Assembly: GCF_021919345.1 (NCBI RefSeq)
Contig: NZ_CP089293.1
Span: 2,418,001 to 2,482,000, forward strand
Direction: 5' to 3'
DNA length: 64,000 bases
DNA from: Paenarthrobacter nicotinovorans
GTDB lineage: Bacteria; Actinomycetota; Actinomycetes; Actinomycetales; Micrococcaceae
The notes beneath the pieces were generated by a model, which searched no databases, was not told the origin of the DNA, and worked only from the letters and a program-made list of their open reading frames with translations. The position numbers were made by a program, and so were the translations under genes. Shown here piece after piece: positions 45,842 to 54,188 of the stretch (position 1 is the first letter of the stretch; each line of letters begins with the position of its first letter).

Positions 45842-45847
45842 TATGCT
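45842..45847 (+). promoter_or_regulatory. Putative -10 of a leaderless transcript (GntR gene)
   Basis: TATGCT followed by 7 nt and the ATG at 45855. Confidence 0.45.
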
Positions 45848-45854
45848 TACCTCT

Positions 45855-46583
45855 ATGTCAACCAGCCTTCACCACCGCGCCGTTGAGCATTTGGGGACCC
45901 GGATTGTGGGTGGCGCCCTTCCCACCGGACACGTGATGTTGGCTGAGCATTTGGAAGACGAACTCAACGTCTCCCGTTCCGTGGTGCGTGAAGCCGTGCG
46001 TGTCCTCCAATCACTCGGGCTTGTGGAAACGATCAAGCGGGTGGGCATCCGTGTCCTTCCTGCCCACCGCTGGAATCCCTTCGATCCCCTGGTCATCCGG
46101 TGGCGTCTCGCGGGCGAAGGCCGCGGCGCGCAGTTGCGGTCGTTGGCCGAGCTGCGCTCCGCCGTCGAGCCCGTAGCCGCCGAACTCGCCGCCGGCAACG
46201 CACCCGAGAGCCTGCGGCAGGAACTGGTGGGCATTTCCCTCGCCATGAAGGAAGCGGGAGACGCCGGGGACATGGCAAGATTCCTTGACCTCGACATCCG
46301 CTTCCACGCCCTGGTGTTGTCCGGATCGGGCAACGAGATGTTCGCCAACCTCATTGGCCAGGTCACCGAAACCCTCACGGGCCGGACCGTCCACGGCCTC
46401 ATGCCCGAGCATCCCCAGAAGGAAGCCCTCCAATGGCACATGGACGTGGCCCACGCCATCGACGCCGGCGACGGTGCGGTGGCCCGCGACGCCGCTGCCA
46501 GGATCATGCGCCAGACGATCGCGGAGCTGGCACCCAGCTGGGACGACCAGCCCCGCGTCTTCGTCCCTGTGGCCAGGAATTAG
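45855..46583 (+). CDS. GntR-family regulator with FCD domain
   Basis: A 242-residue transcription factor. An N-terminal winged helix (about residues 5-70, LEDELNVSRSVVREAVRVLQSLGLVE) is followed by an all-helical FCD ligand domain (about 90-225) with the metal/ligand residues in LDIRFHALVL and H-x-x-VAHAI. FadR/FCD members often sense sugar acids or carboxylates. The divergent gnd and the neighbouring idnD/idnO suggest gluconate or a related aldonate. The TATGCT hexamer favours the ATG at 45855 over one at 45843. Confidence 0.88.
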   Translation: MSTSLHHRAVEHLGTRIVGGALPTGHVMLAEHLEDELNVSRSVVREAVRVLQSLGLVETIKRVGIRVLPAHRWNPFDPLVIRWRLAGEGRGAQLRSLAELRSAVEPVAAELAAGNAPESLRQELVGISLAMKEAGDAGDMARFLDLDIRFHALVLSGSGNEMFANLIGQVTETLTGRTVHGLMPEHPQKEALQWHMDVAHAIDAGDGAVARDAAARIMRQTIAELAPSWDDQPRVFVPVARN

Positions 46584-47632
46584 CCGTTCCGGAAGTTCAG
46601 CAAAACCTTGCCGGACTCGGCCGAATTCTTCGCCACTTCGAAAGCCTCCAGGCCGTGGGCGAGATCGAATTCGTGCGTCACAACGGGGTCGGCAAACAGG
46701 GATCCGTCAGCCAGGGCCGCGATGACTTCGTCAATCTCGTCGTTGAAGCGGAATGAGCCCAGGAGCTCCAGCTCGCGGGTTATGGCGAGGGAAATGAACA
46801 CCGGTTGGGGTCCCGACGGCAAAAGACCCACCATCACCACCTTGCCGCCACGGGTGGCACCCTTGATGGCCGAGGCCAATCCGTAGTGGCTCCCTGAGGA
46901 TTCAATGACGACGTCGGCGTCCACCGCCGCGATGGCGTCCGCGTCATCACCCTTGAGGACGGCGTCGGCACCGACAGACCGGGCGATCTCCAACGGCTTG
47001 TCATGCATGTCGACGGCGACAATCCGGGCAGCGCCGGCGCGCTTCAGCACGGCCACCGCCAGGGCTCCGATCGGACCGCTGCCGATCACGAGTGCCGTTT
47101 TCCCCCGAACGTCGCCTGCGCGGGAGACCGCGTGCCATGCGACGCTGGCCGGTTCCACAAGCGCCGCCGTGCGAAGGTCCAGATTTTCAGGCAAAGGACG
47201 GAGCATCCTGGCGGGCAGATTGGCGTAGCGGCTGAAGGCGCCGTCGGTGTGCGGATAGCGTGCCGCACTTCCAAGGTAGGTGCACCCCGGCGAGAGATTT
47301 GGCCGGTCCTCGGGGTACCGGACGTCGCCGGGTGCCGGGGTGGCAGGGTGGACAGCCACAGGCGTGCCCGCTGCAGGACCCGCACCATCGGCTGCCTGCT
47401 GGAGGACAACACCAACGATCTCGTGGCCGAGGACCATCGGTTCTTTGAGAATGGACTCGCCCGCGGCGCCGTGCAGCCAGTAATGGAGGTCCGAACCACA
47501 GATCCCGCCATAGGCAATCTCCACGATGGACTCGTTGGGTTGCGGTGCTGCCAGGGGGATGTCCTCGATGCGAAGATCGCCTTTGCCATGGGCTACGACT
47601 GCCGGACCGGATGCAGGGAGGTTGATGCTCAT
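46580..47632 (-). CDS. idnD: L-idonate 5-dehydrogenase-like zinc alcohol dehydrogenase
   Basis: A 350-residue medium-chain dehydrogenase. The catalytic zinc site includes CGSDLHYW and GHEIVG; the structural zinc loop is incomplete compared with classical ADHs; the Rossmann motif is GSGPIGALAV. The combination with an adjacent gluconate 5-dehydrogenase-type SDR matches IdnD, which oxidises L-idonate to 5-ketogluconate. Its ATG overlaps the upstream idnO stop (TGATG), so they are translationally coupled. The stop overlaps the convergent GntR gene by 4 nt (TTAG). Confidence 0.82.
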   Translation of the reverse strand: MSINLPASGPAVVAHGKGDLRIEDIPLAAPQPNESIVEIAYGGICGSDLHYWLHGAAGESILKEPMVLGHEIVGVVLQQAADGAGPAAGTPVAVHPATPAPGDVRYPEDRPNLSPGCTYLGSAARYPHTDGAFSRYANLPARMLRPLPENLDLRTAALVEPASVAWHAVSRAGDVRGKTALVIGSGPIGALAVAVLKRAGAARIVAVDMHDKPLEIARSVGADAVLKGDDADAIAAVDADVVIESSGSHYGLASAIKGATRGGKVVMVGLLPSGPQPVFISLAITRELELLGSFRFNDEIDEVIAALADGSLFADPVVTHEFDLAHGLEAFEVAKNSAESGKVLLNFRNG

Positions 47633-48402
47633 CAGACCACCACCGTCATTCCGCCGTCGACGAAAATCGTCTGGCCGTTCACGAAGTTCGATGCCTGCGA
47701 TGCGAGCCATACCGTGGGGCCGGCAAGGTCGGCCGTGGTTCCCCACCTGTTGGCCGGGGTGCGGCCCAGGATCCAGGAGTTGAAGTCGGCGTCATCGACC
47801 AGGTTCTGCGTCATTTCGGTGTGGATGTAGCCTGGGGCGATTCCGTTGATCTGCAATCCGGATGCGGCCCACTCGGCGGTCATGGCCCGCGTGAGGTTGC
47901 GCAAGCCGCCCTTCGCGGCAACATACGGCGCGATCGTGGGACGGGCCAGGTCCGTCTGGACCGAACAGATATTGATGATCTTGCCGTGGCCCCTGGGGAT
48001 CATGTGCCGGGCGGCTTCCCGACCTACAAGGAAAGCGCTGGTGAGGTCCGTGGTGATGACCCGGTCCCAGTCCTTGACGTCAAGGTCCAGCATGGGCACC
48101 CGGTGCTGGATGCCGGCGTTGTTCACCAGGATGTCCAGAGGCCCGACGTTTTGTTCCACCCAGGCGACGCCTTCAGCGGCAGAGTCGGCGTCCGTCACGT
48201 CGAAGGCCCGGCTGTGGACTCTCCCTTCCGGATACTCTGCGGCCATCGCCAGGTGTGATGCGTCAAGCCGTTCAGTGTTGATGCCGTTCAGCACAACCGT
48301 GGCGCCGGCATCGGCGAGGCCGCGGGCAAGGGCGTTGCCTATCCCCCGGCTTGAACCAGTGACCAAGGCAACCCGCCCGGTCAGATCGAAAAGTGCACTC
48401 AT
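47632..48402 (-). CDS. idnO: Gluconate 5-dehydrogenase-like SDR
   Basis: A 256-residue SDR with TGSSRGIGNALA, NNAGIQHRVPM and the catalytic YVAAK, close to the IdnO/Ga5DH group (SVQTDLARPTIAPYVAAKGG, NRWGTTADLAG). It would reduce 5-ketogluconate to D-gluconate. Translationally coupled to idnD and 35 nt behind the GarR-like gene, forming a three-gene leftward operon. Confidence 0.85.
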   Translation of the reverse strand: MSALFDLTGRVALVTGSSRGIGNALARGLADAGATVVLNGINTERLDASHLAMAAEYPEGRVHSRAFDVTDADSAAEGVAWVEQNVGPLDILVNNAGIQHRVPMLDLDVKDWDRVITTDLTSAFLVGREAARHMIPRGHGKIINICSVQTDLARPTIAPYVAAKGGLRNLTRAMTAEWAASGLQINGIAPGYIHTEMTQNLVDDADFNSWILGRTPANRWGTTADLAGPTVWLASQASNFVNGQTIFVDGGMTVVV

Positions 48403-48437
48403 GGTTTGTTCGTCATTCCTTCTTCAGTTGCGACGGT

Positions 48438-49352
48438 TCAGTTGCTGTTGGACGTGATGGGGACAGGCGTCCGGCCCAGGTTTGCGATGGCCTGCCGGAC
48501 GACGGCGAGGTCCTGGTCGCCGAGCCCTTGGCGTTTGAGTTCGGCGTACAGGTCATGTGCCGCCGAAGCGATCGGCGTGGCGGAGCCGGCTGCCGCAGCG
48601 CTGGCGAGCACGAACCCGAGGTCTTTGTGCATGAATTTTGCCGGTCCAGTTGGCGAGTAGTCCTTGGCTGCCAAGCGCGGACCGACGTTGTCCAGCACCC
48701 GGCTTCCCGCCAGTCCTCCGGACAGCACCTCGAAAAGAGCCCCTACATCCATCCCGGAGCGTTCGGCGAGTTCCGCAGCTTCGGCGAGGGCCGCCGTCGT
48801 GGTTCCGACAATCAGTTGGTTGCACGCCTTGGCGAGCGACCCCGACCCCAGGGGTCCCATCCGACGCACGGTGGTGCCCATGGCCCGGAAGAGCGGCCCA
48901 AGCTGCTCGAAGGTTCCTTCATCGGCCCCCACCATGATGGCAAGGGTTCCGCTTTGTGCGCCGGCAGTTCCGCCGCTCACCGGCGCGTCCACTACGGCGG
49001 CGTTGCCGCCGCTTGCTTGGTGCACCAGTTCGCCGAACCGCTGGACACCCGTTGGGGAGACACTGCTCATGACGACGACGGCGGTCCCCGGGCGCGGCGC
49101 CGAACTCCCCCAGGATTCGAGCAGCTCCGCTGCCGCTTCTTCGATGAACGGAAGGTCGGGAAGCATGAAAATGATGGCGTCCTCGTCACGCAACGCGGCC
49201 ACGCTGGCGGCCCGGTTGATGCCGGGGAGAGCTTCGAACGCGGCGTCGGAGCGGTTCCAGGCGGTGACGTTCCATCCGGCGCCGGCCAGGTTGGAGGCCA
49301 TCGGCGCGCCCATCAGACCCAGCCCGACAAAACCCACGCGTTTGGTGGTCAT
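48438..49352 (-). CDS. NAD(P)-dependent beta-hydroxyacid dehydrogenase (GarR/3-hydroxyisobutyrate dehydrogenase family)
   Basis: A 304-residue enzyme of the 6PGDH/3-HIBADH superfamily. The N-terminal signature is VGFVGLGLMGAPMASNL and the substrate loop is DAPVSGGTAGA. The catalytic Lys lies in GSGSLAKACNQL. Substrates in the family include tartronate semialdehyde, 3-hydroxyisobutyrate and related acids. The start may be the ATG at 49352 or a GTG at 49364. It heads the idnO-idnD operon and is divergent from a D-2-hydroxyacid dehydrogenase. Confidence 0.85.
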   Translation of the reverse strand: MTTKRVGFVGLGLMGAPMASNLAGAGWNVTAWNRSDAAFEALPGINRAASVAALRDEDAIIFMLPDLPFIEEAAAELLESWGSSAPRPGTAVVVMSSVSPTGVQRFGELVHQASGGNAAVVDAPVSGGTAGAQSGTLAIMVGADEGTFEQLGPLFRAMGTTVRRMGPLGSGSLAKACNQLIVGTTTAALAEAAELAERSGMDVGALFEVLSGGLAGSRVLDNVGPRLAAKDYSPTGPAKFMHKDLGFVLASAAAAGSATPIASAAHDLYAELKRQGLGDQDLAVVRQAIANLGRTPVPITSNSN

Positions 49353-49381
49353 GGCAGGTAACACCTCACTTCGTCGTGGTC

Positions 49382-49393
49382 ATTTACGTAAAT
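49382..49393. promoter_or_regulatory. Perfect 12-bp palindrome in a divergent promoter
   Basis: ATTTACGTAAAT lies in the 82-bp gap between the GarR-like operon and the D-2-hydroxyacid dehydrogenase gene. Candidate operator; it shares TACGTA with the palindrome at 45694. Confidence 0.5.
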
Positions 49394-49414
49394 TCTGTTC
49401 AATATCCTAGCCGC

Positions 49415-49432
49415 CATTCAGTATGATGAACA
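49415..49432. promoter_or_regulatory. Candidate IclR operator (CATTCA-N6-TGAACA)
   Basis: An imperfect inverted repeat overlapping the TATGAT -10-like hexamer (49422-49427) of the D-2-hydroxyacid dehydrogenase gene. The right half-site and N6 spacing match the perfect site before the IclR gene. TGTTCA also occurs at 49396-49401. Confidence 0.5.
49422..49427 (+). promoter_or_regulatory. Putative -10 of a leaderless transcript (D-2-hydroxyacid dehydrogenase)
   Basis: TATGAT followed by 7 nt and the ATG at 49435. Confidence 0.5.
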
Positions 49433-49434
49433 CT

Positions 49435-50490
49435 ATGACGACTGATGAACTTACCATCGCCATCGCTGTACCGCTCGAAGCTGAGCACGTAGAGCAGATC
49501 CGCGCTGTAGATCCCTCCGTAACAGTTCTCTACGAACCGGAGCTGCTTCCTCCGGAACGGTTCCCGGCAGACCACGCGGGCGACCCCGCGTTCAAAAGGT
49601 CGCCGGAACAGGAAGAACGCTATTGGGCCATGCTGAACCGCGCCCAGGTCCTCTATGGCTTCCCCAACGAAAGTCCCGCCGGCCTTGCGCGCATCGCAAA
49701 AAGCAACCCGCACCTGCAGTGGATCCACGCCATGGCAGCCGGTGCCGGTGGAGCGGTCAAGGCCTCAGGCCTGGACACCGAAACGCTCCGGAAGTTCCAT
49801 GTCACCACCTCTGCCGGCGTCCACGCCCTGCCGCTGGCGGAATTCTCGGCATTCGGTATCCTCAACGGCTTCAAGCGCAGCGCCGAGATGGCACAGGACC
49901 AGGCCGCCAGGTTCTGGCCGGAACTGCGGACGCCCACCAAGCTGGCCAACGGTTCCAAGGTTGTCATCGCGGGCCTCGGTGAAATCGGCATGGAAACGGC
50001 CCGCATCGCGCGCGCCCTGGGCATGAGGGTCAGCGGAACCAAACGCAACGTCGAAGCCATCGAGGGAATCGAGGAAGTCACCAACAACGACGGCTTGGCC
50101 GGCCTCCTCGCCGACGCCGACGCCGTGGTCAACACGCTGCCCGGCACGCCGTACACGGAAAAGCTGTTCAACAAGGACATCTTCTCTGCCATGAGGCCAG
50201 GAACAGTTTTCGTCAACGTGGGGCGCGGCACGGTAGTGGACGAGGACGCCTTGCTCGCGGCACTGGACAACGGACAGGTTGGATACGCATGCCTGGACGT
50301 GTTTGCAGTGGAGCCCTTGCCTCAGGACAGCCCTTTGTGGAACCACCCCAAGGTCCTGGTGTCGCCGCACACCTCGGCATTGAGCGCGGCGGAAAACAGG
50401 CTCATCGCCGAACGATTCCGCAACAACCTGCGCATTTTCCTGGACGGTGGCGAACTCCCCCACCTGGTGGACCCGGTCCACTTCTACTAA
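49435..50490 (+). CDS. D-2-hydroxyacid dehydrogenase family protein
   Basis: A 351-residue NAD(P)-dependent enzyme of the D-isomer-specific 2-hydroxyacid family. The Rossmann motif is GLGEIGMETARIA. The catalytic Arg lies in VNVGRGTVVDE, the Glu in DVFAVEPLP, and the His in SPHTSALS. Such enzymes interconvert 2-keto and 2-hydroxy acids; the exact substrate is open. The ATG at 49435 is set by the TATGAT hexamer; ATGs at 49423 and 49426 overlap that hexamer. The gene carries an IclR-type operator. Confidence 0.88.
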   Translation: MTTDELTIAIAVPLEAEHVEQIRAVDPSVTVLYEPELLPPERFPADHAGDPAFKRSPEQEERYWAMLNRAQVLYGFPNESPAGLARIAKSNPHLQWIHAMAAGAGGAVKASGLDTETLRKFHVTTSAGVHALPLAEFSAFGILNGFKRSAEMAQDQAARFWPELRTPTKLANGSKVVIAGLGEIGMETARIARALGMRVSGTKRNVEAIEGIEEVTNNDGLAGLLADADAVVNTLPGTPYTEKLFNKDIFSAMRPGTVFVNVGRGTVVDEDALLAALDNGQVGYACLDVFAVEPLPQDSPLWNHPKVLVSPHTSALSAAENRLIAERFRNNLRIFLDGGELPHLVDPVHFY

Positions 50491-50496
50491 ACCGGA

Positions 50497-52557
50497 CTAC
50501 CAACCTGTGGCGCTGAGCCACCTCTCGGACAATGCATCGGCCATGCTCCCGGTGTATGTGCTCGAGAGGTGGTTGTCGTCCAGGTACACGTAGACGTTGC
50601 CAATGATCCCCGGACAGCTGGCACCATCACAGATCAGGTCGGTCATATCCAGGATGGACAGGCCGGTGAAGTTTCCTTCCAGCTGATCCAGCGGATTGTC
50701 GGCGGCCAGCACAGAGGACAGGGCGGGACGGCAACGGGGATCGTCGACGCCCGAAGCCATGGCGCATTCGCTGGGGCTGAAGGAGAACCGTGGGTTGTCC
50801 CGCATGGCGATGACCTCCACACCTTGATCGGTGATCTCCCCCACCAGTTCATCAAGTCCCCACGTAAGGTCCTCATCCGGAGAATCCGGGACAGCCGCGG
50901 TCCCGACAAGGAAAACAGCATCCGGGCGGTAACGCCGAATGTGTTCGCGGACATTCCGGTTGAAGGCATTGCATTCGTCGCCAACCTCGTCCGTCTGAGT
51001 CATGAATGGACAGGCTCCAAACGTAATGGCCTGCACCCGCCAGTTGCGCTCTTTCGCCATGGGGCCGATGGCGCCGAGCCACTGCAGGGAATGTGACTGC
51101 CCCACAACGAAGATGGTCTTGGCGGCATCCGCGCCGACGTCGTTCTGCTGGCACTCCGCGAACAGGACCGGGTCCTGGGGACGCAGCTCCCCGGTACAGG
51201 GGCCGTCAAGCTTGCCCCAGTCCGCCGGAAGCTGCTCAGGCGTCGGGAGCGTCCTGGCGTCCTTGCCCACCCGGTTGACATAGCCTGGCAGCAACGCCCT
51301 TGCGCCCGGGTTGTCATCCATGTCCTGGCCGGCAATGGCGTTCTTCTCTTGCTGCTGCTGGAACCCGAACACCGTCATCGGCGTCGCTCCCACAGCAAGG
51401 CAAACCAATACCGCTACAGCCAGACGGCGACGCTTTGCCTCCGGCCAGCGCCATGACCGCAGCGGCTGCTCCACGAATCTGGTGGTGAGGTAGGCCAGCA
51501 GCAACGAAACACCCACGATCGCCGCGCCCGTCAGTGCGTCCGCGTGGTCTTCGCCGATCCACACAAGGGTGATGACCAACAGCGGCCAGTGCCACAGGTA
51601 CAGGGCATACGAGGTAGACCCGAGCCCCACCAGCAACCTGGAGGAAAGAATACGGTCCACCCCGAAACGGCTTCCCGTCTGTCCTGCCACGATGACAGCC
51701 ACAGCCGCGAGGGTGGGCCACAGCGCCACGAAGCCCGGGAACGCCGAGCGGACCTGGAGGAGCACACCGCAACTGAGCATCGCAGCAACTCCCACCCAAC
51801 CCAGTACGGTACCCAGGCCACGCCCTGGGCGCAGGAAGGGAAGCAGCAGCGCAACCAGGGTACCCAGCGCAAACTCCCACAGCCGGGCAAGAGTGTCGAA
51901 GTAGGCCAGTTCCTGGTGGGCGCTGGTGAAGTAGATCGAGTAGCTCAGCGACGCGACGAAGATCAGCCCGAAGATTCCCAGCAACATTGACCGGTATCGC
52001 AAGCCGAACCTCCGGCACACCAACGCGGTAGTGACGAAGATCGCCGGCCAGAGGATGAAGACCTGCCCCTGGATGGACAACGACCAGAAGTGTTGCATGG
52101 GGCTCGCCAGGCTGTGGTCAGCGGCGTAGTAATTGACCACCTGCTTTTGCAGCAGCCAGTTCTGTACGTAGAACAGGGAAGCCCAGGCCTGGTTGACGAT
52201 CTCAGTCCACCTTGTCCGGGGGACGATAACGAACGTTGCTGCCAATGTACCCGTCAGCACTACGACGACGGCGGGAAGCAGCCGCCAGAACAGGTGCAGC
52301 CAGTGCCGGACCAGCGACACCGGCCGGGACTCCTCATACCGACTGACGAACTGGAGGGTCATCAGGAAAGCCGAAATCAGCAGGAAGACGTCCACGCCTC
52401 CCGAAACCCTGCCAAACCAGATGTGATACGACACCACCATGAGCACGGCCAGTGAACGGAGCCCCTGGATCTCGGGCCGAAATCTGGTGCCTCTGGAGCC
52501 CCGGATTTGGCCGGGGCTTTCCGGCGATGCCACGCCCTTGGTTGCCGTCATGGACAC
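50497..52557 (-). CDS. Acyltransferase-3 / SGNH-hydrolase fusion protein (OatA-like)
   Basis: A 686-residue membrane protein. About ten transmembrane helices form the acyltransferase-3 domain (residues 30-380; EIQGLRSLAVLMVVSYH near the start). It is followed by an extracytoplasmic SGNH-type domain. The nucleophile motif is VVGQSHS with Ser488 (usually GDSH), and Asp660 and His663 are in DDNHLS. The family O-acetylates cell-wall or exported glycans. It ends 6 nt from the convergent hydroxyacid dehydrogenase and is unlikely to belong to the sugar-acid pathway. Confidence 0.86.
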   Translation of the reverse strand: MSMTATKGVASPESPGQIRGSRGTRFRPEIQGLRSLAVLMVVSYHIWFGRVSGGVDVFLLISAFLMTLQFVSRYEESRPVSLVRHWLHLFWRLLPAVVVVLTGTLAATFVIVPRTRWTEIVNQAWASLFYVQNWLLQKQVVNYYAADHSLASPMQHFWSLSIQGQVFILWPAIFVTTALVCRRFGLRYRSMLLGIFGLIFVASLSYSIYFTSAHQELAYFDTLARLWEFALGTLVALLLPFLRPGRGLGTVLGWVGVAAMLSCGVLLQVRSAFPGFVALWPTLAAVAVIVAGQTGSRFGVDRILSSRLLVGLGSTSYALYLWHWPLLVITLVWIGEDHADALTGAAIVGVSLLLAYLTTRFVEQPLRSWRWPEAKRRRLAVAVLVCLAVGATPMTVFGFQQQQEKNAIAGQDMDDNPGARALLPGYVNRVGKDARTLPTPEQLPADWGKLDGPCTGELRPQDPVLFAECQQNDVGADAAKTIFVVGQSHSLQWLGAIGPMAKERNWRVQAITFGACPFMTQTDEVGDECNAFNRNVREHIRRYRPDAVFLVGTAAVPDSPDEDLTWGLDELVGEITDQGVEVIAMRDNPRFSFSPSECAMASGVDDPRCRPALSSVLAADNPLDQLEGNFTGLSILDMTDLICDGASCPGIIGNVYVYLDDNHLSSTYTGSMADALSERWLSATGW

Positions 52558-52627
52558 GCTCCTCTATCGCTGCACCAATTCTGCACCGCGCTCCGCGAAT
52601 TTCCAGCACTCCGGGGTTGGACGCCGC

Positions 52628-52672
52628 AAAGAAAACAGGACGGCGCCCCTCCTGTGGAGGGACGCCGTCCTG
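52628..52672 (-). terminator. Intrinsic terminator after the MFS gene
   Basis: CAGGACGGCG (52636-52645) and CGCCGTCCTG (52663-52672), with CCCTCC/GGAGGG pairing inside; read leftwards the stem is followed by TTTTCTTT. Confidence 0.85.
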
Positions 52673-52700
52673 AGGCGTGTTGTAGCAGCGGTTTCGGCGA

Positions 52701-54053
52701 CTACTTGGCGTCTTCCGTGCTGACGAGGTCACGGCCTGCCGTCTCGGGGGTGAAGAAGGTGGTCACGAAGGAGATGAGCGCGAGGACCAAGGAGTAGATG
52801 GCGAGTACCAGCCAGGAGTGGTTGGTGGCGGCCAGCATCAGCGCTCCGAGCAGCGGCGCAAGGCCACCGGCGAGGACGGCTGAAATTTCACGGCTCATGG
52901 CCACACCGGTGAACCGGTACTGCGATCCGAACAGTTCAGGCAGCAGGGGGCACTGCGGACCAAGCATCGACTGGACGCCGATGGCGATTCCCACGGCCAT
53001 GACTACCCATACCAAGGTGACGTTGCCCAGTGTGACCAGGTAGAAGGCGGGTACGGCAATGATCGCCTGGAACAACGCGCCGTAGCGGTAAACCGGAACA
53101 CGACCGTACCTGTCGGACAACGCACCGAAGGTCACCACCATGACTGCTGCGAATCCAGCGGCGATCAACAGACCGACAGGACCGATCGAGTTGTTGCCCG
53201 CGAAGACTCCCGCGGGCATGCTCATGAACGAGACAAGCAGGGCAGAGTAGATTGACGAGTTCCCGTTTTCGCCCATGCGGAGGCCAATGCCGATCAATAC
53301 GTTCTTCTTGGAGTGCTTCCACAAAGCGCCAATGGGGTTCTTGACTACGTTCTTGTGCTTTTCGAGTTCCTGGAAGGCAGGAGTTTCCTTGAGCTTGAGC
53401 CGGATGAAGATGGCAATCACGATCAGGATGAAGCTGGCGAGGAACGGTACCCGCCACAACCAGCCCTGCAGGACCGACTTGTCCGCCATGGTGATCAGCG
53501 CGAACGTGCCGGCGCCAAGCAGGGTACCGAGCTGAATGCCGACGAACGGCAGGGAAGCGAAGAAACCACGACGACGACGCGGCGCGACTTCGGAAATCAG
53601 CGTGGTTGCGCCGGCCTGCTCGGCACCGGCACCGAGCCCCTGAATGATACGCAGGGTCACGAGCAGCACCGCACCCAGCATCCCGGCCTGCTCAAAAGTC
53701 GGCAGGAGGCCAATGGCGAAGCTTGCCGTGCCCATCAAGGCAATCGTCAGGATCAGGACCATCTTGCGGCCGAACCGGTCACCGATGTAGCCGAAGATCA
53801 AGCCGCCGAAGGGACGGGCAGCAAATCCGACACCATACGTGGCAAAGGAGGCGATCAATGCCCCGTCCGGACCGAGCGGCGAGAAGAACAGTGGCCCGAA
53901 GATCAGCGCCGAAGCGAGGCCGTAGATGTAGAAATCGTAGTATTCCAGGGCGGAGCCCACGGAACTGGCCAGCGTCGCCCGCCGGAGCTGCTCCGGTTCA
54001 ACGACGGCCTCGTCAGCTTCCGCCGCGAAGTTTGTTTTAGTACGAGTTGTCAC
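52701..54053 (-). CDS. MFS transporter, metabolite:H+ symporter (MHS) type
   Basis: A 450-residue, twelve-helix major facilitator. The N-terminal LASSVGSALEYYDFYIYG motif and the loop GYIGDRFGRK match the MHS branch (shikimate, citrate, alpha-ketoglutarate and similar organic acids). It probably imports an acid. The GTG at 54053 is preferred because GAGGGA is 6 nt upstream; a GTG at 54059 is also possible. Located between the IclR gene and the acyltransferase, with two IclR-type sites in its promoter. Confidence 0.88.
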   Translation of the reverse strand: MTTRTKTNFAAEADEAVVEPEQLRRATLASSVGSALEYYDFYIYGLASALIFGPLFFSPLGPDGALIASFATYGVGFAARPFGGLIFGYIGDRFGRKMVLILTIALMGTASFAIGLLPTFEQAGMLGAVLLVTLRIIQGLGAGAEQAGATTLISEVAPRRRRGFFASLPFVGIQLGTLLGAGTFALITMADKSVLQGWLWRVPFLASFILIVIAIFIRLKLKETPAFQELEKHKNVVKNPIGALWKHSKKNVLIGIGLRMGENGNSSIYSALLVSFMSMPAGVFAGNNSIGPVGLLIAAGFAAVMVVTFGALSDRYGRVPVYRYGALFQAIIAVPAFYLVTLGNVTLVWVVMAVGIAIGVQSMLGPQCPLLPELFGSQYRFTGVAMSREISAVLAGGLAPLLGALMLAATNHSWLVLAIYSLVLALISFVTTFFTPETAGRDLVSTEDAK

Positions 54054-54119
54054 AAGCACTCCCTCAAAATCACCCCGGGCCCCCGTTGGCCCAGTGAGAT
54101 AGTGATGGCATCACCGCCA

Positions 54120-54156
54120 AGATCACTATGATGAACAGAGTACAGCTTGCTGAACG
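54120..54156. promoter_or_regulatory. Two tandem candidate IclR sites before the MFS gene
   Basis: AGATCA-N6-TGAACA (54120-54137) and AGTACA-N6-TGAACG (54139-54156), both with the spacing of the perfect site at 55010, arranged 19 bp apart. The 11-mer TATGATGAACA here (54127-54137) is identical to 49422-49432. Confidence 0.5.
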
Positions 54157-54188
54157 CAATGCCAAGGTTAAAATCAGATTTATAAAAA

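Noticed and set aside
48393..49361. 322-codon forward frame opposite the GarR-like gene
   Set aside because: Antisense shadow.
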